Shown: piece by piece, positions 42,238 to 50,565 of the stretch
Layout of the letters: each line of letters begins with the position of its first letter
How positions within the stretch are numbered: position 1 is the first letter of the stretch
NCBI GenBank assembly: GCA_965242495.1
Contig: OZ251446.1
Span: forward strand, 496,001 to 560,000
From: CBDESN01 sp965242495
GTDB taxonomy: Bacteria > Pseudomonadota > Alphaproteobacteria > MPNO01
Direction of reading: 5' to 3'
Length of the DNA stretch: 64,000 nt
Program-made: the position numbers and the translations under genes
Notes under the pieces: generated by a model
Seen by the model: only the letters and a program-made list of their open reading frames with translations
Databases searched by the model: none
What the model was told of the DNA's origin: nothing

Positions 42238-42537
42238 ATGGCGATCAATCTCGCGCACAGGCCGGATCTCGACAGCCGCGTCGAGCGACTCGCCGATCGC
42301 CTCGGGCTGAAGGGTCGCGGGCGCAAGACCGCGACGATCGAGCGGGCGCTCGCCTTGCTCGAGAAGCACGTGGCGCAGGACCGGCCTGATCGGGCAGCCA
42401 TTACGGCGGCGCTCGATCGTTACATCGCCGATGGGCCCCGTTTGCGCGAGCGTCTGGCCGGCCGGAACGGCGGCGATCCGCCGCCGTCGCCGTCCCTGCA
42501 GCAAGCGCTCTACGACGAGCGCGGGCTGCCGGGATGA
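42238..42537 (+). CDS. VapB-type antitoxin (Rv0623/PSK-like)
   Basis: A 99-residue protein starting MAINLAHRPDLDSRVERLAD, with the helix KGRGRKTATIERALALLEKH typical of ribbon-helix-helix antitoxins that bind their own promoter. The C-terminal half (SPSLQQALYDERGLPG) would contact the toxin. The ATG at 42238 is chosen because GGAGAAC lies just upstream. Its stop overlaps the toxin start (ATGA). Confidence 0.82.
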   Translation: MAINLAHRPDLDSRVERLADRLGLKGRGRKTATIERALALLEKHVAQDRPDRAAITAALDRYIADGPRLRERLAGRNGGDPPPSPSLQQALYDERGLPG

Positions 42538-42917
42538 TCGTCCTCGACACCTCGGCGATTTTGGCCATCCTTTTGGAAGAAGAAGAGGCGGCGTCGTTTC
42601 GCGACCGGATCGGCGAAGCAGGCGGCGCCATGGTATCGGCCGGGACCGCCGTCGAGCTCGCCGCCGTCGCCTGTCGCGACGAGGACCTTTTCTCGGCGGC
42701 GCGAGCGTTCCTGGACGAGCCGTTCATCTCCGTCGAGCCGCTGGACGCGGAGCAAGCCGTCGCGGCGGGGGAAGCTTACCGGCGCTACGGCAAGGGTCGT
42801 CATCCCGCGGGCCTCAACCTGGGCGACGTCTTCGCTTACGCGCTTGCCCGGCGGAGGAGTCTCCCGCTACTGTTCAAGGGCGGGGATTTCGCTCGCACCG
42901 ATATCGAGACGGCCTGA
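42534..42917 (+). CDS. vapC: VapC-type PIN toxin ribonuclease
   Basis: A 127-residue PIN-domain protein with Asp5 in VLDTSAIL, Glu41 in AVELAAVA, Asp98 in NLGDVFAYALA and Asp118 in FKGGDFARTDI. These are the metal-binding residues of VapC toxins, which cleave tRNA or rRNA. It is translationally coupled to the antitoxin. Confidence 0.92.
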   Translation: MIVLDTSAILAILLEEEEAASFRDRIGEAGGAMVSAGTAVELAAVACRDEDLFSAARAFLDEPFISVEPLDAEQAVAAGEAYRRYGKGRHPAGLNLGDVFAYALARRRSLPLLFKGGDFARTDIETA

Positions 42918-42932
42918 GCGAGTCCACAGGGC

Positions 42933-42950
42933 GAGAAACGCCGCCGGCTA
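42933..42950 (+). repeat. 18-bp direct repeat, right copy, flanking vapBC
   Basis: GAGAAACGCCGCCGGCTA, matching 41973-41990 with one difference. Its last three bases are the stop codon of the small membrane protein on the opposite strand. Confidence 0.6.
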
Positions 42951-43112
42951 CAGCCCGGCGCGGCGGATGCGGTCGAGCCGGTGCGCCGGTTCGGGGAGTC
43001 GGATCGCCGCGCCGCCCGGGCCGCGCCGCGGTTCGCGCATCCGTCGCCACAGGACCGCGCCGCCGAGGATCGCGATCGCGGCGACGACGACGGCGATTTC
43101 GATCATGGTCAT
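42948..43112 (-). CDS. Small single-pass membrane protein
   Basis: A 54-residue protein opening MTMIEIAVVVAAIAILGGAV, a single membrane helix, followed by a basic, Pro/Arg-rich tail. A GGGGGG run sits just before the start. The size and form match many unknown small membrane proteins. Function unknown. Confidence 0.5.
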   Translation of the reverse strand: MTMIEIAVVVAAIAILGGAVLWRRMREPRRGPGGAAIRLPEPAHRLDRIRRAGL

Positions 43113-43255
43113 GGCATCCCCCCCTATCGCCCCTTTCCGGGGTCCGTCGTTACGGATCGCAGGATATAGGGCGGCTCGCTCGATTGTCGAGAGACGGCCC
43201 GGCGTTTCGTCAAGCCGGTTGACCTTGCCGGGCGGCGTCCGCAATCTGCACGGCG

Positions 43256-46200
43256 GTGTCCGGCATCGGGACGATCCGGTTGGCGAACCTGGCTGAAATC
43301 TGGACCACCGGCTCGGCGCCGTTGCCGGCGGCGGCGAACCAGGGGGCGTTGAAGGCGCAGTGGAAGCGGTGGCTCGACGCCGCCCGCGCCGGAGACGACG
43401 AGGAGCTCGCGGCCTTCGCCCAGGACGCGCATGACGACCCCGCGGCGAACGCGCTGCTGGCGGCGGTATTCGGCAACAGTCCCTATCTCGCCCGCAGCCT
43501 GACGGCCGACCTGCCGTTCGCCCGGTCGCTGGTCCAAGACGGCCCGGAGGCGGCCTGCGCGGCGGCGCTCGCCGCCGCCGCCGACACCGCCGGGCTGGGC
43601 GCGGAATCGACGCCCGACGTGATGAAGCGGCTGCGCATCGCCAAGCGGCGCGCGGCCCTGGCGATCGGGATGGCCGACATCGCCTCGCTGTGGCCGCTCG
43701 AACGGCTGACGGGGGCGCTTTCCGGTTTCGCCGCGGCGGCGCTCGGCGCCTGCTGCCGGCATCTGCTGCGGGGGCTGCACGACGCGGGCGAGCTGGCTTT
43801 GCCGGAGCCGGCGGCGCCCGAGCGCGGGTCCGGCCTGATCGTCCTCGGCATGGGCAAGCTGGGCGCCGGCGAACTCAACTATTCGAGCGACATCGACCTG
43901 ATCCTGCTCTACGACGAGGCGAGGACGCCGCATACCGGCGGCGACGGGATGCAGCGGGCGTTCGTGCAGCTGGCCCGCAACCTGGTCTCCCTCATGGACG
44001 AGCGCACCGCCGACGGCTACGTCTTCCGCACCGACCTCCGCCTGCGCCCCGACCCGGGGTCCACCGCCCCGGCGTTGTCGGTCGAGGCCGCCGCAGCCTA
44101 TTACGCCAGCGTCGGCAAGACGTGGGAGCGCGCGGCCATGATCAAGGCGCATCCCGTGGCCGGCGACGTCGAGGCGGGACGGGCGTTCCTGGAGACGCTC
44201 CGCCCGTTCGTCTGGCGCCGCCATCTCGACTTCGCCGCGGTGCAGGACATCCAGGCGATCAAGCGGCAGATCAACGCCCATCGCGGCAGCGCCCGCATCG
44301 CCGTCGCCGGCCACGACATGAAGCTGGGGCGCGGCGGCATTCGCGAGATCGAGTTCCTCGCCCAGACCCAGCAGCTGGTCTGGGGCGGGCGGGACGCCGA
44401 TCTGCGCGACCGCGGCACGCTGCGGACCCTCGACGGGCTGGTCGCCGCCGGGCATCTGGCGCGCAAGGCGGCGGTCGAGCTGCGCGCGGCCTACGAATTT
44501 CACCGCCGGATCGAACACCGGCTGCAAATGACCGAGGACCAGCAGACGCACAGCCTGCCCAAGAACGACGACGGATTGGCCCGGCTGGCGGCGTTTCTGG
44601 GGTTCGAGTCCGCCGCGGCGATGGCCGATGCGATCCTGGCGCAGCTGCGGACGGTGGAGGGCCACTACGCGGCGCTGTTCGAGGATCGGCCGGAACTTCC
44701 CGGCCGCGCGGATCTGGACTTTACCGGCGACGGCGACGATCCCGGCGCGCTGGCGGCGATCTCGGCGCTGGGATTCGCCGCGCCCGAGCGGGTGTCGGCG
44801 ATGGTGCGGGGCTGGCGCGCGGGCGCGCATCCGGCCATGCAGGACGCCCGCGCGCGCGACCTGCTGGTGGGGCTCGCCCCCGCCATCCTGGAGACGTTCG
44901 CGGCTTCGCCCGATCCGGAAGCCGCGCTGTCGCGCTTCGACGGGTTCCTCGCCCGCCTGCCCCACGGCGTGCAGCTGTTCTCGCTGTTCGCCGCCCGCCC
45001 CGAACTGTTCCGGCTGGTGGCCGAGATCATGGCGTCCGCGCCGCGGCTCGCGCAGCGGCTGGGCGACCATCCGGCGCTGCTCGACAGCGTGCTCAGCCGC
45101 GACTTCGCCGACCTGGAGCTGCCGGACGATCTGGGGCTGGACGACGAGCTGGCCGATACCGCGCGGCGCGGCCTGGTGCGGCTGTTCTACGCCCGCGAGT
45201 TCGGCATCGAGGAAATGCAGGCCGAGCTCGCGTCCCTCGCCGACGGGGCGCGGGACGTGCAGGACTTCCTCGACGCCGCGCGGCGCTGGGCCAACGACCG
45301 GAGCTTTCAGATCGGCGTCCACATGCTGCGGGGCTTCCTCACGCCGGTCGAGGCCGCCCGCCCGCTGTCCGACATCGCCGACGCCTGTCTCCGCGCCCTG
45401 CTGCCGGCCATCGCCGACGACCTGGCGGCGGCGCATGGCCGCCCGCCGGGCGGCCGGGCGGCGCTGGCGGCCCTGGGCGAGCTGGGCGGCCGCGAGACGA
45501 CGCCGGGCGCGGCGCTCGATCTGACGCTGATCTACGACTGCGACCCCGGCGCCGGCGAGTCCGACGGCGCGAGTCCGCTGACCCCGGAAGCCTGGTACGC
45601 GGAACTGTTCCGGCGTCTGGTCGATGCGGTCTCGGCGCAGACCGGCGAGGGCCGGCTGTACGAAGTCCGCGTTCCGCCCGGCCCGGACGACGACGGCGAG
45701 CCCGCCGCCCGGTCGCTGGCGGCGTTCGCCGCGCAGGCCGAGGCCGCCGAGGGCTGGGGTCCGGCGCTCAGGGATCTCGCCCGGGCGCGGGTGGTCTATG
45801 CCGAAAGCGATCCGGGCGCCGAAAGCGATCTGGGCGAGCGCATTGAGGCGATCCGGCAGGCGGCGCTGTCGCGGCCGCGCGCGCGCGCGGCTTTGGCCGG
45901 GGAGATCGTCGCGATGCGCGAGGACCTGCAAGACGCGGCGGCGACCGACGATCCCTGGTCGGTCGAGCGGATGCCGGGCGGGCTGCTGGACGCCGAGCTG
46001 ATCGCCCGTTTCGTGCAGCTGGCCGGTGGCGGACGGACGGACGGCGCTCCGGTCCGCGATCCGGTCGCCGTCTTCGAGGCCGCGCGCGAGCGCGGACGGA
46101 TGGACGCCGACGCCGCGGACGAGCTGATCGAAGCCGTGACGCTGTGGCGCAACATGCGCGGCGTCCTGCGTCTGACCGTCGAGGGGACGCCGACCGGGGA

Positions 46201-46354
46201 GGACGCGACGCCGGCCCTCAAGGCCGTCATGGGGCGATCCTGCGGCGCGCTGGTCTTCGAGTCGTTCGACGAGACGGTGCGCGACGTGGCGGCGCGCGCC
46301 GCGGCGCATTTCGACTCGCTGGTCGGAAAGGAGGCGCGGGGAACGCCCCGATGA
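43256..46354 (+). CDS. glnE: Bifunctional glutamine-synthetase adenylyltransferase/deadenylylase
   Basis: GlnE adds or removes AMP on glutamine synthetase in response to PII signalling. The N-terminal (deadenylylating) domain is intact: VLGMGKLGAGELNYSSDIDL with Asp212 and Asp214. The C-terminal (adenylylating) domain is degenerate: the matching place reads LGELGGRE then GAALDLTLIYD. Here a Glu replaces the Lys of GKLGG, and the first Asp of the SDLDL pair is Ala753; Asp755 remains. The length (1032 residues with the GTG at 43256) is normal. It overlaps glmU by ATGA. The enzyme may only deadenylylate, unless the lost residues are replaced elsewhere. Confidence 0.93.
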   Translation: MSGIGTIRLANLAEIWTTGSAPLPAAANQGALKAQWKRWLDAARAGDDEELAAFAQDAHDDPAANALLAAVFGNSPYLARSLTADLPFARSLVQDGPEAACAAALAAAADTAGLGAESTPDVMKRLRIAKRRAALAIGMADIASLWPLERLTGALSGFAAAALGACCRHLLRGLHDAGELALPEPAAPERGSGLIVLGMGKLGAGELNYSSDIDLILLYDEARTPHTGGDGMQRAFVQLARNLVSLMDERTADGYVFRTDLRLRPDPGSTAPALSVEAAAAYYASVGKTWERAAMIKAHPVAGDVEAGRAFLETLRPFVWRRHLDFAAVQDIQAIKRQINAHRGSARIAVAGHDMKLGRGGIREIEFLAQTQQLVWGGRDADLRDRGTLRTLDGLVAAGHLARKAAVELRAAYEFHRRIEHRLQMTEDQQTHSLPKNDDGLARLAAFLGFESAAAMADAILAQLRTVEGHYAALFEDRPELPGRADLDFTGDGDDPGALAAISALGFAAPERVSAMVRGWRAGAHPAMQDARARDLLVGLAPAILETFAASPDPEAALSRFDGFLARLPHGVQLFSLFAARPELFRLVAEIMASAPRLAQRLGDHPALLDSVLSRDFADLELPDDLGLDDELADTARRGLVRLFYAREFGIEEMQAELASLADGARDVQDFLDAARRWANDRSFQIGVHMLRGFLTPVEAARPLSDIADACLRALLPAIADDLAAAHGRPPGGRAALAALGELGGRETTPGAALDLTLIYDCDPGAGESDGASPLTPEAWYAELFRRLVDAVSAQTGEGRLYEVRVPPGPDDDGEPAARSLAAFAAQAEAAEGWGPALRDLARARVVYAESDPGAESDLGERIEAIRQAALSRPRARAALAGEIVAMREDLQDAAATDDPWSVERMPGGLLDAELIARFVQLAGGGRTDGAPVRDPVAVFEAARERGRMDADAADELIEAVTLWRNMRGVLRLTVEGTPTGEDATPALKAVMGRSCGALVFESFDETVRDVAARAAAHFDSLVGKEARGTPR

Positions 46355-47697
46355 TCGCCGCCATCGTGCTCGCCGCGGGCAAGGGCGTCCGCATGAAATC
46401 CGCTTTGCCCAAGGTGCTGCATCCGGTCGCGGGGCGGCCGATGATCGCCCACGTCATGGACCGGTTGCGCGATCTCGCCCCGGAGCGGATGGCGGTGGTG
46501 ATCGGGCCCGGGATGGCCGAGGTCGCCCGCGCCGTCCGCCCGGCGGCGACCGTCGTGCAGGACCGGCCCTTGGGGACCGCCCATGCCGCGGCCTGCGCGC
46601 GCGAAGCGATGGCGGGTTTCCGGGGCGACGTGCTGATCGTGTTCGGCGATACGCCGCTGCTGTCGACGGCGACGCTGGAAACGGCGCTGGCGGCGCGGCG
46701 CGGCGGCGAGGCGCCGGCGGTCGCGGCGCTTGGCTTTACGCCCGCCGATCCGGCCGGGTACGGGCGCATGGTCCTGGGCCGGGACGGGTCGTTGGAAGCG
46801 ATCGTCGAGGATCGCGACGCATCGCCCGGCCAGCGCGCCATCGGCCTGTGCAACGCCGGCGTCATGGCGGTCGCGGGCGAGCATCTGTTCGGGCTGCTGG
46901 CGGCGGTCGAGGCGACCGGGGCCGCCAACGCCGCGGGCGAATACTACCTCACCGACATCGTCGCCGCGGCCAGGGCGCGCGGCCTCGCCTGCGCCGCGGT
47001 CGAGGCGGCGGACGGCGACGACGTCCGGGGCGTGAACACCCGCGCCGAGCTGGCCGCGGCGGAGGCGATCATGCAGGCGCGCCTGCGCCGGGCGGCGATG
47101 GCCGGCGGGGCCACGCTGCCGGATCCGGATACGGTCTATTTCAGCTACGACACCGAGCTCGGGCGCGACGTGACGGTGGGGCCCCAGGTGGTGTTCGGCG
47201 GCGGCGTCACCGTGGGCGACGGGGCGGAGATCCGCGCGTTCAGCCATATCGACGGGGCGGAGATCGAGGCCGGCGCGGTCGTCGGGCCGTTCGCGCGTCT
47301 CCGCCCCGGGACCCGGATCGGGCGCGGCGCCCAGGTCGGCAATTTCGTCGAGGTCAAGGCGGCCGAGATCGAGGCCGGCGCCAAGGCGAACCATCTGAGC
47401 TATATCGGCGACGCCCGGGTCGGGGAGGGGGCGAACGTCGGCGCCGGGGCGATCACCTGCAACTATGACGGCTTCGCCAAGTCGCGCACCGAGATCGGCG
47501 CGGGCGCGTTCATCGGCTCCAACGCCTCCCTCATCGCCCCGCTGTCGGTCGGCGCGGGCGCCATCGTCGGGGCCGGCAGCGTGATTACCGCCGACGTGCC
47601 GGCCGATGCGCTCGCCGTCGAACGGAACGGGCAGCGGGTGAAACCCGGCTGGGCGGCGGCCTATCGGTCGCGCAGGCGGGCCGGGCCGGCGGGTTGA
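46351..47697 (+). CDS. glmU: Bifunctional N-acetylglucosamine-1-phosphate uridyltransferase/glucosamine-1-phosphate acetyltransferase
   Basis: Makes UDP-N-acetylglucosamine for peptidoglycan and lipopolysaccharide. The 448-residue protein has the nucleotidyl-binding LAAGKGVRMKSALPKVLHPVAG at residues 8-29, FGDTPLL, GVNTRAEL and the left-handed beta-helix with hexapeptide repeats, including NFVEVKAAEIEAGAKANHLSYIGDARVG and ITCNYDGFAKSRT. The ATG at 46351 overlaps the glnE stop. glmS follows six bases later. Confidence 0.96.
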   Translation: MIAAIVLAAGKGVRMKSALPKVLHPVAGRPMIAHVMDRLRDLAPERMAVVIGPGMAEVARAVRPAATVVQDRPLGTAHAAACAREAMAGFRGDVLIVFGDTPLLSTATLETALAARRGGEAPAVAALGFTPADPAGYGRMVLGRDGSLEAIVEDRDASPGQRAIGLCNAGVMAVAGEHLFGLLAAVEATGAANAAGEYYLTDIVAAARARGLACAAVEAADGDDVRGVNTRAELAAAEAIMQARLRRAAMAGGATLPDPDTVYFSYDTELGRDVTVGPQVVFGGGVTVGDGAEIRAFSHIDGAEIEAGAVVGPFARLRPGTRIGRGAQVGNFVEVKAAEIEAGAKANHLSYIGDARVGEGANVGAGAITCNYDGFAKSRTEIGAGAFIGSNASLIAPLSVGAGAIVGAGSVITADVPADALAVERNGQRVKPGWAAAYRSRRRAGPAG

Positions 47698-47703
47698 CGC
47701 CGG

Positions 47704-49524
47704 ATGTGCGGGATCATCGGCGTCGTCGGCGAGCGGGAGGCCGCCCCGCTGCTGATCGACGGGCTGCGGCGGCTGGAATACCGGGGCTACGATTCCGCCG
47801 GCATCGCGACGCTCCGCGACGGGGTCGTCGAGCGCCGCCGCGCCGAGGGCAAGCTCGCCGGGCTCGAGGCCCTGCTGGCGGCGGAGCCGGCCGCCGGCGC
47901 GATCGGCATCGGCCATACCCGTTGGGCCACCCATGGCCCGCCCAGCCGGACCAACGCCCATCCGCACGCCGACGACCGCGTCGTCCTGGTGCATAACGGC
48001 ATCGTCGAGAACTTCCAGGCGTTGCGCCGCGAGCTCGAGGCGGCCGGGCATCGCTTCGAGACCGAGACCGACAGCGAGGCCGTGGTCCATCTCGTCAGCC
48101 GCTATCTGCGCCGGGGGCGGACCCCGCAGGAGGCCGTCGCCGCGGCGCTGGGGCGGCTCGAGGGCGCGTTCGCCCTGGCGATCCTGTTCGCCGGGCGGGG
48201 CGATCTGATGATCGGGGCGCGGCGCGGGAGCCCGCTCGCGGTCGGCTATGGCGAGGGCGAGACGTATCTGGGTTCGGACGCGCTGGCCCTGGCGCCTCTG
48301 ACCCGGCGAATCTGCTATCTGGAGGACGGCGACTGGGTGGAGGTCACGACCGCGGGGGCCGTGATCCACGACGGCTCCGGCGCGGTGGTCGAGCGCCCGG
48401 TCCGGCGGACCGAGGCGTCGGGGGCGCCGGTCGGCAAGGGGAATTATCCCCATTTCATGCTCAAGGAGATCCACGAACAGCCCGCAGTCATCGGCGAGAC
48501 GCTGCACAGCGTGCTGGATCCGTGGAGCGAAACCGCGACCCTGCCGGCGGCGCTCGATCCCGAACGGCTGGCCAAGGTCACGATCGTCGCCTGCGGCACC
48601 TCCTATCACGCCGGGCAGGTCGCCAAGTACTGGCTGGAGCGGATCGCGCGGGCGGCGGTCGAGGCGGACATCGCGTCGGAGTTCCGCTACCGCGACGCGG
48701 TGATGCCGCCGGGCGGGACGGCGCTGTTCATCTCGCAGTCGGGTGAGACCGCGGACACGCTGGCGGCGCTTCGCCATGCGCGGGCGCGCGGCCAGTACGC
48801 GATCTCGATCGTCAACGTCGCCGAGAGCTCGATGGCCCGCGAGTCGGACCTGGCGCTGCGCACCCGGGCCGGACCCGAGATCGGCGTCGCCTCGACCAAG
48901 GCGTTCACGACGCAGCTGGCCATGCTCGCCTGCCTGACGATCGCGGTGGCGGCGCGGCGCGGCGCGATCGACCGCGCGCGCGAGGCCGAGCTGTGCCGGG
49001 GGCTCACCGAACTGCCGTCCCGCGTCAACGAGGTGCTCGTCCGCGACCGGCGGATCGCCGACCTCGCGCGCGAGATCGCCGAGGCGCGCGACGTGCTCTA
49101 TCTCGGCCGCGGGACCGGCTACCCGATCGCCCTGGAGGGCGCGCTCAAGCTGAAGGAGATCTCCTACATCCACGCCGAGGGGTACGCCGCGGGCGAGATG
49201 AAGCACGGCCCGATCGCGCTGGTCGACGAGACCGTGCCGGTGATCGCGATCGCGCCGCCCGACGATCTGTTCGACAAGACCGCCTCGAACCTGCGGGAGG
49301 TCGCCGCCCGCGGCGGGCGGGTGATCGTGCTGTCGGACGCGGAGGGGATCGAGAGACTCGCCGACGTCGCCGCCGCGACGATCGAACTGCCGTCGGCCCA
49401 TCCGCTGGCGGCGCCGATCCTCTACGCCGTCCCGGCGCAGCTGCTGGCCTATCACGCCGCCGTCGCCAGGGGCGCCGACGTCGACCAGCCGCGCAACCTC
49501 GCCAAGTCGGTGACCGTGGAGTAG
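47704..49524 (+). CDS. glmS: Glutamine-fructose-6-phosphate transaminase (isomerizing)
   Basis: Makes glucosamine 6-phosphate from fructose 6-phosphate and glutamine. The N-terminal Ntn-hydrolase domain starts MCGIIGVVGER, with the catalytic Cys2 exposed after Met removal, and has TRWATHGPP. Two SIS domains follow, with ACGTSYHAG, SQSGETADTLAALRHA, STKAFTTQ and GRGTGYPIALEGALKLKEISYIHAEGYAAGEMKHGPIAL, and the closing KSVTVE. At 606 residues it is full length. glmU and glmS are adjacent, as in many bacteria. Confidence 0.97.
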   Translation: MCGIIGVVGEREAAPLLIDGLRRLEYRGYDSAGIATLRDGVVERRRAEGKLAGLEALLAAEPAAGAIGIGHTRWATHGPPSRTNAHPHADDRVVLVHNGIVENFQALRRELEAAGHRFETETDSEAVVHLVSRYLRRGRTPQEAVAAALGRLEGAFALAILFAGRGDLMIGARRGSPLAVGYGEGETYLGSDALALAPLTRRICYLEDGDWVEVTTAGAVIHDGSGAVVERPVRRTEASGAPVGKGNYPHFMLKEIHEQPAVIGETLHSVLDPWSETATLPAALDPERLAKVTIVACGTSYHAGQVAKYWLERIARAAVEADIASEFRYRDAVMPPGGTALFISQSGETADTLAALRHARARGQYAISIVNVAESSMARESDLALRTRAGPEIGVASTKAFTTQLAMLACLTIAVAARRGAIDRAREAELCRGLTELPSRVNEVLVRDRRIADLAREIAEARDVLYLGRGTGYPIALEGALKLKEISYIHAEGYAAGEMKHGPIALVDETVPVIAIAPPDDLFDKTASNLREVAARGGRVIVLSDAEGIERLADVAAATIELPSAHPLAAPILYAVPAQLLAYHAAVARGADVDQPRNLAKSVTVE

Positions 49525-49597
49525 TAGCGGGGGCGCAGCGGGGGCGTAACGGCGCCGGGGAAGCGACGGAACGGCGCGGAACGGGGAGGATTCGGTC

Positions 49598-50548
49598 ATG
49601 CCGCAAGCCGTGGTCTATCTCGACGGCGCGTTCTTGCCCGAGAGCGAGGCGCGAATATCGGTGTTCGACCTGGGGTTCACCAGCGGCGATGCGGTCTACG
49701 AGGTGACGCGGACCTTCGGCCATCGCCTGTTCCGGCTCGACGCGCATGTCGACCGGCTGTTCCGGTCGCTGCGCTACGCCCGCATCGACTGCGGGCTCGA
49801 CCGCGACGCGATGATCGCGGCGTCGCGCGAGACGTCGGCGCGCAATCTCGGCCGGCTGGGCGACCGGGACGACCATTCCCTGTGGCACGTCGTGAGCCGG
49901 GGCTCCCGCGTCGGCGGGCAAGGGGCCACGCTGGCGATCTTCTGCCTGCCGGTCGAGTTCGACGAGTTCGCCCGCGAATACGTCGAGGGCGTGACGCTGG
50001 TGACGCCGGCGACCCGGCGCATCCCGCCGCAGAGCCTGGAGGCCAAGGCCAAGATCGCCAACAAGATGAACCACAAGATCGCGGTCTTCGAGGCGCGGCA
50101 GGCCGATCCCCGGGCCACGCCGCTGATGCTCGACATCGACGGCAACGTAAGCGAGACCGACCGGGCGAACTTCTTCTTCGTCCGGGACGGCGCGCTGTTC
50201 ACCTCCACCGCCCGCAACGTGTTGGGCGGCATCACCCGCGAGGCGGCGATCGAACTCGCGGGCGAACTCGGCATCGAGGTCAACGAGGGCGACTTCACGC
50301 CCTACGACGTCTACAACGCCGAGGAGGCCTTCACCACCGGGACCAGCGCCACCGTGGCCCCGGTCGGGGCGCTCAACGGGCTGCGGATCGGCGCCGCCTT
50401 GCCCGGTCCGGTGACGATGCGGCTGATCCGCGCCTTCAACGATCTGTTCGGCTTCGACTACGTGGCCCAGGCGCTCGACCATCTGGGCGACAACGAGCGC
50501 GGCGCGCTGCTGTCGGCCTGGCGGGAGCGGCTGGCGGACCGGACGTAG
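49598..50548 (+). CDS. Class IV PLP-dependent aminotransferase (branched-chain or D-amino-acid type)
   Basis: A 316-residue fold-type IV transaminase starting MPQAVVYLDGAFLPESEARI. Marks are VFDLGFTSGDAVYEVTRTFG, LEAKAKIANKMNHKIAVFEA with the PLP Lys, DIDGNVSETDRANFFFV with the conserved Glu, and FTTGTSATVAPVG. D-alanine, branched-chain and aminodeoxychorismate-lyase members cannot be separated by eye. It follows glmS by about 73 bases and is convergent with the antiporter operon. Confidence 0.88.
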   Translation: MPQAVVYLDGAFLPESEARISVFDLGFTSGDAVYEVTRTFGHRLFRLDAHVDRLFRSLRYARIDCGLDRDAMIAASRETSARNLGRLGDRDDHSLWHVVSRGSRVGGQGATLAIFCLPVEFDEFAREYVEGVTLVTPATRRIPPQSLEAKAKIANKMNHKIAVFEARQADPRATPLMLDIDGNVSETDRANFFFVRDGALFTSTARNVLGGITREAAIELAGELGIEVNEGDFTPYDVYNAEEAFTTGTSATVAPVGALNGLRIGAALPGPVTMRLIRAFNDLFGFDYVAQALDHLGDNERGALLSAWRERLADRT

Positions 50549-50565
50549 CGGGCGCGTCCGGCGGC

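Noticed and set aside
43124..46309. A 1061-residue open frame on the minus strand opposite glnE
   Set aside because: It is the antisense of glnE, Arg/Gly/Ala-rich and with no recognisable domain. Long antisense frames are expected in very GC-rich DNA.
45796..49599. A 1267-residue open frame on the minus strand opposite glnE, glmU and glmS
   Set aside because: Same cause: it mirrors the third-position GC bias of three real genes.
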